Part shown: one piece after another, positions 9,593 through 18,165 of the stretch | Layout: the number at the start of each line of letters is the position of its first letter | How positions within the stretch are numbered: the first letter of the stretch is position 1 | Source: Rariglobus hedericola | Lineage (GTDB): Bacteria; Verrucomicrobiota; Verrucomicrobiia; Opitutales; Opitutaceae | Direction: 5' to 3' | DNA length: 64,000 nucleotides | Assembly: GCF_007559335.1 (NCBI RefSeq) | Contig: NZ_VMBG01000001.1 | Span: forward strand, 1,674,001-1,738,000 | The notes under the pieces: generated by a model | What the model was told of the DNA's origin: nothing | Database searches by the model: none | What the model saw: the letters and a program-made list of their open reading frames with translations, nothing else | Made by a program: the position numbers and the translations under genes

Positions 9593-12397
9593 GTGATCGG
9601 CCGCATCCAAAAACACGCCCGCGAACGCCTGAACTTCGTCGGCGAGGTCCCCACCGCCAAACGCCTTTTGGCCTGCAAGACCTTCTTGCGACTCGAAAGC
9701 GCCATGATCCGCATGCGCCACGACGCCGGTGAGTCGGGCCTGGCCATCACCCGCGCACGCAGCGCGATGATCGATGTGATGCTGTCGCACCTGTTCAATT
9801 ACGCGATCGCTTCGTGGGAGCGAAAAAACGGCCACCTTTACACGCCCGTCGCACTGCTAGCACTCGGCGGTTACGGGCGCTGCGAACTGAGCCCGCTCAG
9901 CGATATCGACATCATGTTTCTCTTTCCTTCCAAGATGAAGGAAGCGGCCATCAAGCCCCTCCAGGAACACCTCACCAACGAGATTCTCTACATCTTGTGG
10001 GACTGCGGGCTGAAGGTCGGACATTCCACGCGCACAATCGACGAGGTCTTCATCGAGGCGCGCAAAGATATCCAAAACAAAACCGCACTCCTTGAGGCGC
10101 GACTCATCGCTGGCTCGGAATCGCTGTTCGATGGTTTTGCGCATACCTATAAGGCCTACTACACCGTCGAGGATCCGAAGGCCTACATCTCCGCCCGCCT
10201 CGAAGACCAAAAAAACCGCCGCAATAAACACGGCGATTCCGTCTTCCTCCAGGAGCCCGACATCAAGAACGGCGTGGGCGGTCTGCGCGATTATCAGAAC
10301 ACATTGTGGATGGCCCGCGTGAAGCTCGGCATCTCTGAAATCAAGGAACTGGGCGCGCAAAACTACCTTCGTCACAACGAACTCCGCGACTTCCAGCGCG
10401 CCTACGAATTTCTCCATCGCGTTCGCAACGAACTGCACCTCCAGAAAAAACGCCCGACCGACGTCCTCGATCTCGAAGCCCAGCCGCGCATCGCCCTCGG
10501 CCTCGGCTACACGAACCGCGACATGCTCGGCCGCGTCGAGCAGTTCATGCGCGATTATTACCGCGCCGCCCAGACCATCTATCGCATCTCCAAACTGGTC
10601 GAAAACCGCCTCGCCCTGACGCTAGAAAAACCCAGCCGCTTCCTTTCTTTCCGCGAGGTCGTGCGCTCCCGCCGCCACGAACGCGTGAAACGCATCGACG
10701 GCTTCGTGTTGCGCAACCGCGAGCTCAGCTCTGAGACGCCCAACGTCTTCCGTGAAGATCCTGCCCGCCTCATCCGCGTCTTCCGCCACTGCCAGAGTCT
10801 GGACGCGCAGATGGATTTCGCCCTGCAAACCCTGGTTCGCGAATGCCTGCCGCTCATCACCCGCCGCGTCTCGGAATCGATCGATGCCAACACGAGTTTC
10901 AAGGCCATCCTCGATGAGGCCGGCAACGTCCACCCCACGCTCGCGCTCATGCACGAGCTCGGCGTGCTCGGACGGTTCATCCCCGAATTCGACGGCCTGA
11001 CCTGCCTCGTGCAGCACGAATATTACCACCGTTACACGGCGGATATTCATACGCTGAACGCCATCCGCGAACTGGATAATATTTTCACGCAGGCCGAGCC
11101 GATCACACTCAAATACCGCGAAGCCCTGCACGAGACGCCTGAGCCCACGTTGCTTTACTTAATCTTGCTGCTCCACGACATCGGCAAGGCCAAGGGCATC
11201 CAGGGGCACGCCGAAAGCGGCGTGGTCATCGCCCAACCCATCCTCAAACGGCTCAACGTCAGTCCTGAAAATAGTGAGTTGGTTATCTTCGTAATCAAAA
11301 ATCATCTCATCATGGCACGCTTTTGGCAGAAGCGGGATGTAGATGATCCCAACACAGCCGCTGCTTTCGCCGAGATGGTCATGGATGCCGACAAACTCCG
11401 GCACCTCTACGTCCACACGTTCTGCGATGCGCGCGGCACTGCCGCAGGACTCTGGAACGGCTACAAAGACGCCCTGCACACCAGCCTCTTCCGTGCCACC
11501 CTCGATCAACTGATCCACGGCGCCGCCCTCGTTACCCACAATTCGCAACGCCTGCAAATGACCTACCAGGACCTCGTCTCGAAAACCATTCCCGGCATCA
11601 GCCAGGACGAGATTACCGCCCACTTTAATCTGCTGCCCGAACGGTATTTCATCCACACCGATCCGGCCGAGATCTCGCTGCACATCAGCATGGTCAACCG
11701 CCTGCTGAAATCCATCACGCAGGCCGATTCCGTCGGCACCTTGCGCCCCGTGATCGAGTGGAAAGACGACCTCAACCGCTCCCTCACCGTCGTCAACGTC
11801 GTCACCTGGGACCGCGCCGGTTTGTTCTACAAGCTCGCCGGCGCCTTCAGCGTCGCCGGCCTCTCCATTCTCGGCGCCAAGGTCATTTCACGCTCCGACC
11901 ACATCGCGATCGACACGTTCTACGTCGTCGAGCCCGGCCGCGGCATCGTGCAAAGCACCAAGGCCCAGGAAATCTTCGCCCGCACCGTCGAGGAAGCACT
12001 CGTCACCAACAAAGACCTTTATCCGGATATCGTCGCACAGGCCCGCAAGCACGCCCCGCCGCGCTACACCCAGCCCTCCGGCGGCGAGATCCTCCACGCC
12101 TCCTTCCCGCCCACGGTCGAGGTTTACCACGAGCTCTCGATGCAACGCACCATCGTCGAGGTGCAGGCCCGCGACGAGATCGGCCTCCTCTTCCGTCTGG
12201 CCAAAACCATCAGCGATCACGGCTTCGACATCACCTTCGCCCGCATCGGCACCGAACGCGGCATCGCCATCGATACGTTCTATATCGAGAATGCCGCCCC
12301 CGAATCCACCGAGGAAAACGCCCGCCTGCACGTTCTACGCGACGCACTCTCCGCCATCATCACGCCGGCGGATAACGCCGCCGCTGCCGCGATCTGA
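9593..12397 (+). CDS. glnD: [Protein-PII] uridylyltransferase / uridylyl-removing enzyme
   Basis: A 934-residue bifunctional nitrogen sensor that uridylylates PII at low glutamine and removes UMP at high glutamine. The nucleotidyltransferase signature ALGGYGRCELSPLSDIDI lies near residues 90-107, with metal-binding Asp104 and Asp106. The HD domain has LLHDIGKAKG with His528-Asp529. Two C-terminal ACT domains (about 728-800 and 850-920) should bind glutamine. The start is GTG 9593; no in-frame ATG gives the complete N-terminus. No glnB, amtB or glnA is adjacent, so its PII partner is elsewhere. The following kinase gene starts 41 bp downstream. Confidence 0.95.
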   Translation: MIGRIQKHARERLNFVGEVPTAKRLLACKTFLRLESAMIRMRHDAGESGLAITRARSAMIDVMLSHLFNYAIASWERKNGHLYTPVALLALGGYGRCELSPLSDIDIMFLFPSKMKEAAIKPLQEHLTNEILYILWDCGLKVGHSTRTIDEVFIEARKDIQNKTALLEARLIAGSESLFDGFAHTYKAYYTVEDPKAYISARLEDQKNRRNKHGDSVFLQEPDIKNGVGGLRDYQNTLWMARVKLGISEIKELGAQNYLRHNELRDFQRAYEFLHRVRNELHLQKKRPTDVLDLEAQPRIALGLGYTNRDMLGRVEQFMRDYYRAAQTIYRISKLVENRLALTLEKPSRFLSFREVVRSRRHERVKRIDGFVLRNRELSSETPNVFREDPARLIRVFRHCQSLDAQMDFALQTLVRECLPLITRRVSESIDANTSFKAILDEAGNVHPTLALMHELGVLGRFIPEFDGLTCLVQHEYYHRYTADIHTLNAIRELDNIFTQAEPITLKYREALHETPEPTLLYLILLLHDIGKAKGIQGHAESGVVIAQPILKRLNVSPENSELVIFVIKNHLIMARFWQKRDVDDPNTAAAFAEMVMDADKLRHLYVHTFCDARGTAAGLWNGYKDALHTSLFRATLDQLIHGAALVTHNSQRLQMTYQDLVSKTIPGISQDEITAHFNLLPERYFIHTDPAEISLHISMVNRLLKSITQADSVGTLRPVIEWKDDLNRSLTVVNVVTWDRAGLFYKLAGAFSVAGLSILGAKVISRSDHIAIDTFYVVEPGRGIVQSTKAQEIFARTVEEALVTNKDLYPDIVAQARKHAPPRYTQPSGGEILHASFPPTVEVYHELSMQRTIVEVQARDEIGLLFRLAKTISDHGFDITFARIGTERGIAIDTFYIENAAPESTEENARLHVLRDALSAIITPADNAAAAAI

Positions 12398-12438
12398 GTT
12401 TGCCCGCGGGGCTTCGCGCCCGATAATGACGCCACAAC

Positions 12439-14148
12439 ATGGACGTCGAATCTGATCCACGCACCGACCGCGCGCTCTATCGCATCAGCAGCCTCGCCGG
12501 TCGCATCGACGATCCTCACGTCGCGCTCAAAACGATCCTGGCCGTTTGCATCGAGACGCTCGGTGCTTCCTCGGGATCGGTTTCGTTGCTCAATCCCGAC
12601 ACCGGCAAACTCGAGATCGACGTCCACCAAGGTCTCTTCAAAACCACCGACGAGGTCAGCCTTCGCCTGGGTCAGGGTATCACCGGCTGGGTCGCCTTTC
12701 ATGGCCGCCCGCAGCTCGTGACCGATGTCACCGCCGACTCCCGCTACATTTCCATCCGCAAGGAAGTCCGCAGCGAAATGGCCGCACCCATGGTCGAGGC
12801 CGGCGGACAAATCATCGGCGTCATCAACGTCGATAGCGACCGGCTCGGCGGGTTCAATGATACCGATCTGGCCTTCCTGATCCGGCTCTGCGAAGAAGCC
12901 ACCGCGGTCATGCAACGCCTCTGGCAGTTGCGCCATCTCCGCGGCAAGGCCCGCCAGCTCGAATCGCTCATCACCATCGGTCAGCGCCTCGTCGGCAAAC
13001 TTGAGCAACAGGAGCTCTTCGACACCATCACGCGTGACGCCCACGGCATCACCAACACGCGCGCGTGCGCCTTTTATCTGTTCGATTCGACGCGCCAGAT
13101 TCTGCGCATGCTGTCGCTCACGCACAACGGCATCATCACCAACACGCCCGAGGAGGATTTCCCCATCGCGTCGTGTCTGGTCGCCTCGGCCATCCACACG
13201 CGCAAGCAGATCGAGTTCCTCAACATCCAATCGCCCGAGTTCCTCGATGTCGTGGACCTGCCGCGCGATCCCTCGCTGCGTTCCCTGCTCGCCGCGCCCG
13301 TCCTCTACGAAAACGAGGTCATCGGCGTCCTCGCGGTCTTCACCGATCACGTCCACCGCTTCAACAACGACGAGAAACGCCTCCTCGCCGCTCTCGCCTC
13401 GCTCGGTGCCGTCGCGCTGCAAAACTCGCGCCTCTACTCCCGCGTTTTCCAAAGCGAAGAATCCCTCCGCAAAAACGAACAGCTCACCACGCTCGGCCTG
13501 CTCGCCGCGGAGATCGCCCACGAGATCCGCAATCCGCTCACGGTGATCAAGCTGCTCTTCGGCTATCTGGATCTGGATTTCCCGGCAGATGATCCCCGCC
13601 GCACCGACGTGCGCGTCATCAGCGAAAAACTCGATCAGCTCGAAGCCATCGTCTCCCGCGTGCTCAACTTCGCCAAAGCCCCGTCGAGCCTGCATTCGCG
13701 CTGGGGCCTGGCCGACATGGTGGGCGACACGATCGTGCTCATCCGTCTCAAACTCGCGCAGAGCAAGATCCAGCTCCGCTTCGAACCGCCGAACCGTCCG
13801 CTCGTCGTCGATGTTCACAAAGGCCAGATTCAACAGGTGTTGCTCAACCTGTTGATCAACTCCACGCAGGCCATGAACGACGGCGGCACCATCACCGTGC
13901 GTTGCTTCACCGAAAAACGCGGCGAATCCGACTTTGCGCTCATCGACCTGACGGACACCGGCCGCGGCATCCCCGAGGAATTGCGCGCGCATATCTTTGA
14001 TTCGTTCCTCTCCGGACGCACCGACGGCACCGGTCTCGGTCTCGCCATCGCCAAGCGCATCATGCTGTCACACCACGGTGACATTACGTTGCTTGATTCC
14101 GGTCCCGGCGGCACCACGATGCGCATCGCTCTGCCGCTCGTCAGTTAA
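12439..14148 (+). CDS. Cytosolic sensor histidine kinase with two GAF domains
   Basis: A 569-residue kinase without membrane segments. Residues about 25-155 and 185-320 are GAF domains, suggesting a small-molecule or redox ligand. The H-box reads AAEIAHEIRNPL with phospho-accepting His361. The ATPase domain has N-box NLLINSTQAMNDGG, G1 DTGRGIPEE and G2 GTGLGLAIAKRI. The HEIRNPL form is a HisKA type, like NtrB-family kinases. It lies 41 bp after glnD, so co-transcription with a nitrogen sensor is possible, but no cognate regulator is adjacent. The nearest regulator, at 16586-17290, is of the NarL class, which usually pairs with HisKA_3 kinases. Confidence 0.9.
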   Translation: MDVESDPRTDRALYRISSLAGRIDDPHVALKTILAVCIETLGASSGSVSLLNPDTGKLEIDVHQGLFKTTDEVSLRLGQGITGWVAFHGRPQLVTDVTADSRYISIRKEVRSEMAAPMVEAGGQIIGVINVDSDRLGGFNDTDLAFLIRLCEEATAVMQRLWQLRHLRGKARQLESLITIGQRLVGKLEQQELFDTITRDAHGITNTRACAFYLFDSTRQILRMLSLTHNGIITNTPEEDFPIASCLVASAIHTRKQIEFLNIQSPEFLDVVDLPRDPSLRSLLAAPVLYENEVIGVLAVFTDHVHRFNNDEKRLLAALASLGAVALQNSRLYSRVFQSEESLRKNEQLTTLGLLAAEIAHEIRNPLTVIKLLFGYLDLDFPADDPRRTDVRVISEKLDQLEAIVSRVLNFAKAPSSLHSRWGLADMVGDTIVLIRLKLAQSKIQLRFEPPNRPLVVDVHKGQIQQVLLNLLINSTQAMNDGGTITVRCFTEKRGESDFALIDLTDTGRGIPEELRAHIFDSFLSGRTDGTGLGLAIAKRIMLSHHGDITLLDSGPGGTTMRIALPLVS

Positions 14149-14168
14149 ACATCAGCCCGTTCCCGCCC

Positions 14169-14345
14169 ATGTCCGCCGCACCGGAAAAACGTCCCGTGAT
14201 GATCGTCGCCATAATCGCCCTGCTTCTGGCCGGCGTCGTGGTGCTGTGTATTTTTCGACTGCCGCTTCCCCTGCGCCTCGCCGTCGCTGGAACGGATCTG
14301 ATCGCGGCCGCCATCCTCTTTGCCGCCTCCCGGCAAAATCGTTAA
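14169..14345 (+). CDS. Small two-helix membrane protein, 58 residues
   Basis: A short open frame from ATG 14169 to TAA 14345. After a polar MSAAPEKRP start it has a strongly hydrophobic first helix (MIVAIIALLLAGVVVLCIF) and a second around LAVAGTDLIAAAILFAA, ending SRQNR. It sits 20 bp after the kinase stop and 7 bp before the TonB receptor start, so it fits tightly into the same run of genes. I do not recognise a family. The positions and hydrophobic pattern make it likely to be real, but there is no homology evidence. Confidence 0.55.
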   Translation: MSAAPEKRPVMIVAIIALLLAGVVVLCIFRLPLPLRLAVAGTDLIAAAILFAASRQNR

Positions 14346-14352
14346 TTCCGCC

Positions 14353-16569
14353 ATGTCCGTCCGTCCATTCCTGCGCCTTCTCCCCGCAGCCTTGGTTGCG
14401 TTCACCGCGCTGCATGCCGACGAACCCGTGGTGCTTGATCCCGTCGAGGTCACCGGCTCCGTGCCTGGCTATCTGCGGCTTGACTCGCCCACGACGGTCA
14501 CGAGCCACACCGGCTCTTTTCTTAAAACCACCGGCGTCTCTACCTACGCGGATCTCGCACCGCTCGTTCCCGGCTTGTTCATCTCCGAACAATCCGTCGC
14601 CAACTCCAGCCTCTACCTGCGCGGCATCGGCACCGATAACGGCGACCCTCGCACGACCCAGCGAGTCGCCGTTTTTCAGGACAATGTTCTGCTCGCCAAC
14701 AACGCGGGGCTCAACGTCGCGCTCTTTGATCTGGATCGCGTGGACATCCTCAAGGGCCCGCAACCCGCAGTCTTTGGACGCGGCACACAGATTGGTGCCG
14801 TCTCGTTTGTCACCAACAAGGCCCGCAACGAAACCTCCACCGAGCTCACCGCCGGCGTCGGTAGTTTCAACGCTCGCACCGTCTCCGGCTACACCAACCT
14901 GCCCGTCATCACGGACAAGCTCTTCGTCCGCGCCGCCTTCACTATCGATCAAGCCGACGGTTACGTGGACAACCTCGCCGACGGCTCCGATCTTCAGGGA
15001 CGCGATACCGTCGCCTTCCGTGGCAGTCTCCGCTGGCAACCCTCCGCCGAAACGACGGCCGATCTCATCGTCAACGTGCAGCACGACACGCCCCCCGGCA
15101 TCGCGTTTAAGAGCATGAGTCCCCTGCTCTCCGACGGTAATCCTTACACCGCGGCCAACCTCAATCGCGGTCGTGCACTCGGCGCGGACCGCACCGTTTT
15201 CGGCCTTACCGGCATTATCTCCCATCAACTCAACGAAGCCTGGACCCTCACATCCACCACCGGCTGGCGTGATGTCGATGCCGCTGAAGAATTCGACGCC
15301 GACGGCTCTCCGCTCTTCCTGCTCGAAGCCGGTGAATACACCCAAGCCCATCAATTCAGCCATGACGTGCGCCTCAGTTACGATGCCGATGAACGTTTTA
15401 AAAGCTCCATCGGCGCGGGTGTGTTCTGGCAAAAAGCCTCCCAACGCCTGCCCCTCAGCAGCGACCTCAATCAATTGTTTCAAGCCTTGGCCGGCGTCGC
15501 GCCTCCATTTCCGCTTCCCACCAATTACCAGGAGGAGTTCACCAACTACGGAGAGAGCAAGGCGGCCGATCTTTTTGGTGACGCCAGCTACAAGCTCACC
15601 TCCAAGTTCACCGTCGGAGCCAGCCTGCGTCTCACCCACGAAAAGCTCACCTCCGGCTACGAATCGATCAATACACCCACGCCCACCTTGTTCCCTCTGC
15701 CGATTTTGCCCACCGCCGGTGGTGGCAACAGTTTGTTTGCCCCCACCACGCTTCGGCAGACCAGCGAAAGCTACAACTCCTGGACCGGCGCCCTCAACGG
15801 CAGCTACGAAATCACCAAGCAACACACCGCCTATGCCAGCGTCGGCAAAGGCCGCCGTCCGCCCAGCCTCACCTACAGCCAGGATCCCGCCTTTAATCTG
15901 ATCGAGCTGAAAGAAGAAGTGGTCTGGAACTATGAAGCCGGCCTCAAAGGCACGCTGGCCAACCAGCGCATCGCCTACGACGTCGCGGTGTTCCAATACT
16001 ACTACTCCAATTTTCAAACCCAAAACAGTCTGGCCCCGCCGCCCGCACCCACGGTTGCCACCGATGGCGGACGCGCCCGCGGCCAGGGTTTCGAGACGTC
16101 GCTCCAAGGCACCGTCAACGATCACCTCACGTTGTTTGGTTCCTACGGTTTCACTGACGCTCAGTTTTCCGCCCTCGATGAAGACGGCCAGCCGCAAACC
16201 TACGCCGGCAACTCCTTCCGACTCACCTCACGCCACGTGATCGCCTTGGGCGGAACCGTGAGCCTGCCCGTGGATGCCGTCGGCACGTTCTTCGTGACCC
16301 CGTCGTGGGAATATAAATCCGAGCACTTCTTCGAGGATAACAACCAGAAGTCCGGCGGCACCCTTCGCCAGGGCGGCTTTGGGCTGATGAATCTACGCGT
16401 AGGCTACCGCACGCCCGACAACCGCTGGGAAGTCGTCCTGTGGGCGCGCAATCTCCTCGACCACGATTACCTGATCGACGCCGGCAACATCGCCGCCGAC
16501 TTCGGTTTCCCCACCTCCGTCCGCGGCGCCCCCCGCACGCTAGGCCTGAACATCACCGCGCGCTTCTGA
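14353..16569 (+). CDS. TonB-dependent outer-membrane receptor
   Basis: A 738-residue outer-membrane receptor. ATG 14353 gives the signal peptide MSVRPFLRLLPAALVAFTALHA. The TonB-box region (VVLDPVEVTGS) follows directly, then a plug domain with LYLRGIGTDNGDPRTTQRVAVFQD and VDILKGPQPAVFGRGTQIGA. The remaining 550 or so residues are alternating beta-strands ending in GLNITARF with the expected terminal Phe. It imports a siderophore, cobalamin or similar substrate using TonB energy. No siderophore or vitamin genes are adjacent, so the ligand cannot be assigned. An in-frame TTG at 14320 was rejected because it would bury the signal peptide. Confidence 0.93.
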   Translation: MSVRPFLRLLPAALVAFTALHADEPVVLDPVEVTGSVPGYLRLDSPTTVTSHTGSFLKTTGVSTYADLAPLVPGLFISEQSVANSSLYLRGIGTDNGDPRTTQRVAVFQDNVLLANNAGLNVALFDLDRVDILKGPQPAVFGRGTQIGAVSFVTNKARNETSTELTAGVGSFNARTVSGYTNLPVITDKLFVRAAFTIDQADGYVDNLADGSDLQGRDTVAFRGSLRWQPSAETTADLIVNVQHDTPPGIAFKSMSPLLSDGNPYTAANLNRGRALGADRTVFGLTGIISHQLNEAWTLTSTTGWRDVDAAEEFDADGSPLFLLEAGEYTQAHQFSHDVRLSYDADERFKSSIGAGVFWQKASQRLPLSSDLNQLFQALAGVAPPFPLPTNYQEEFTNYGESKAADLFGDASYKLTSKFTVGASLRLTHEKLTSGYESINTPTPTLFPLPILPTAGGGNSLFAPTTLRQTSESYNSWTGALNGSYEITKQHTAYASVGKGRRPPSLTYSQDPAFNLIELKEEVVWNYEAGLKGTLANQRIAYDVAVFQYYYSNFQTQNSLAPPPAPTVATDGGRARGQGFETSLQGTVNDHLTLFGSYGFTDAQFSALDEDGQPQTYAGNSFRLTSRHVIALGGTVSLPVDAVGTFFVTPSWEYKSEHFFEDNNQKSGGTLRQGGFGLMNLRVGYRTPDNRWEVVLWARNLLDHDYLIDAGNIAADFGFPTSVRGAPRTLGLNITARF

Positions 16570-16585
16570 GTAGAAACGGCCCCCT

Positions 16586-17290
16586 TCAGATCGAAGGCAT
16601 GAACGACGACGTCGATGAACCGTCGCGCTCGATACGTTGATTGGTCCAGACCACCGCCAGCTCCACCATTTGCGCGAAGGTATGCACATCCAGCTTCATG
16701 CGGATATTCTCCCGATGAGCCTCGATCGTCTTCACGCTTAATCCCAGTTGCGCCGCAATCCGCCGCGGGCTGCAGCCTTCTCCGATCAGGCGAAACACGT
16801 GCAATTCACGATCGGTAAAACTATCAATGCCCGTCCCTTCGCGCTCGGGCTCTGCGCTAAACGCCCGTCGCGCGAGCGCCGACGCCAACACGCGGCTCAC
16901 GTAGATTTGACCGGCCACCACCATGCGCAGCGCCACCATCATTTCTGCGGTGGTCTCCCGTTTCATCAAAAACCCGCTGGCCCCCGCACGGATCGCCCGC
17001 TCCGCATACACTTCTTCCTCGTGATTCGAGAACACCAGAATGGGCATTGTAGAACGGCGCGCACGCAGCTCCTCGATGAACGGCAGACCGTCGCTTCCAT
17101 CCGCCATCATCAAATCCAGGATGACCACATCGACCGCATCACTCTTCAGTTGTTTGCGCGCCTCATCATACGTGGCCACCTGCCCGACCACGGAAAACCC
17201 GACTTGCGAGTTCAACAAGCTGACCAGCCCGTCGCGAATAACCGGAAAATCCTCGACGATAAAAATTTTAAGCGGGGCAATTTCAAACAT
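16586..17290 (-). CDS. NarL/LuxR-type response regulator
   Basis: A 234-residue two-domain regulator. The receiver domain (residues 8-125) has the acidic pair in IVEDFPVIRDG, phospho-accepting Asp59 in VVILDLMMADG, and the conserved Lys in GASGFLMKRE. Residues about 160-225 form a LuxR helix-turn-helix (FTDRELHVFRLIGEG, then GLSVKTIEAHRENIRMKL). It is transcribed alone and convergent with the TonB receptor gene. No HisKA_3 kinase is in the window, so the partner is unknown. Confidence 0.92.
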   Translation of the reverse strand: MFEIAPLKIFIVEDFPVIRDGLVSLLNSQVGFSVVGQVATYDEARKQLKSDAVDVVILDLMMADGSDGLPFIEELRARRSTMPILVFSNHEEEVYAERAIRAGASGFLMKRETTAEMMVALRMVVAGQIYVSRVLASALARRAFSAEPEREGTGIDSFTDRELHVFRLIGEGCSPRRIAAQLGLSVKTIEAHRENIRMKLDVHTFAQMVELAVVWTNQRIERDGSSTSSFMPSI

Positions 17291-17392
17291 GGCTCAAACG
17301 CAAAGGCGTGGCCCTTGAGCTAAGGAGCCCAACAGAACATGCAAGCCGCCAGACGCCCAGCGCAGCGAATCATTCACGACGTCCGCATTCCA

Positions 17393-18010
17393 TCAGTCTT
17401 CCAGCTCTACGTTCCAGTAGGCCAGATCGAGGAAATCCTTCCAGCGCTCGCGCTCCTTATTGCCGAGCACCAATGAAATCACCGGACGCCACTTGGGTCG
17501 CACCGGCTTGCGGATGAGCCGCATGTTGGCCTGGTGCGGCAGGCGGTTCGCTTTTCTCGAGTTACACTTAATGCAGGAGCACACGATGTTCTCCCACGTC
17601 GTTTTCCCGCCGAAATCACGTGGAATCACGTGATCGAGATTCAGGTCTTCGCGCTCAAAACTATGTCCGCAATACTGGCAGGTCTCCTTGTCGCGCTCGA
17701 AGACATTGTTGCGCGTAAGCTTCAGCTCCTTGCACGGCAGCCGGTCGAAATACGCCAGCAGGATCACCCGCGGCAACCGGATCGTCGTCCGCGGCGTGTG
17801 CACCTGATCCATGGCTTCGAGCGGCGGATTGCTCTGCGAAAAATCCACCCAGTCCATGAGATTGAAGACGCGGAAGTCATCATCGTGGTGATGAACAACG
17901 CTCGCGTGACCTCTCGACAACAAACCAAAGGCGCGTTTTGCGCCGATCACATTCACCGCCTGCCACAGGCGATTGAGAACCAGAACCGGTTGGTCTAGCA
18001 CAGCCTCCAT
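17393..18010 (-). CDS. HNH endonuclease family protein
   Basis: A 205-residue protein with a zinc-finger HNH domain near residues 107-152. CQYCG (Cys111, Cys114) is followed by LDHVIPRDFGG (Asp126-His127), then WENIVCSCIKCNSRK with Asn141 and the second cysteine pair Cys146/Cys149. The N-terminal 100 residues (VLVLNRLWQAVNVIGAKRAFGLL) are the conserved extension seen in chromosomal HNH proteins. No restriction methylase, toxin partner or phage gene is near, so it is probably a house-keeping nuclease of unknown target. Confidence 0.88.
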   Translation of the reverse strand: MEAVLDQPVLVLNRLWQAVNVIGAKRAFGLLSRGHASVVHHHDDDFRVFNLMDWVDFSQSNPPLEAMDQVHTPRTTIRLPRVILLAYFDRLPCKELKLTRNNVFERDKETCQYCGHSFEREDLNLDHVIPRDFGGKTTWENIVCSCIKCNSRKANRLPHQANMRLIRKPVRPKWRPVISLVLGNKERERWKDFLDLAYWNVELED

Positions 18011-18084
18011 ATGGGCTCTGACGAGTAGTTGCCGCGTGGAGACGTGTCAAGGACCGCGCCCGTAAACTTCGTGTGACGGGGAAA

Positions 18085-18160
18085 AGTTGAGAGATGAGAG
18101 TTGAGAGATGAGAGCTCCGATCAGCTCCGATCCCTCAACTCTCATCCCTCAATCTCAACT
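18085..18160. repeat. Tandem and inverted repeat of GTTGAGAGATGAGAG type
   Basis: Two tandem copies of a 15-bp unit (GTTGAGAGATGAGAG) are followed, after a CTCCGATCAGCTCCGATC spacer that itself holds a direct repeat, by an imperfect inverted copy (CCTCAACTCTCATCCCTCAATCTCAACT). Folded, it forms an imperfect stem of nearly 30 bp. It lies between the end of the DEAD helicase gene and the start of the HNH gene on the minus strand, so it may act as a terminator or be an interspersed repeat. Confidence 0.6.
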
Positions 18161-18165
18161 ATGCC

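Noticed and set aside
12280-13992. A 570-codon open frame on the minus strand opposite the GAF kinase and end of glnD
   Set aside because: It crosses two real genes and has no recognisable domain.
14152-16197. A 681-codon open frame on the minus strand opposite the TonB receptor
   Set aside because: Gly/Val-rich shadow of the receptor gene; it lacks a plausible start context and domain.
17393-18010. A restriction or phage-defence locus around the HNH protein
   Set aside because: No methylase, specificity subunit, toxin or phage gene is near, and the protein looks like a chromosomal HNH type.
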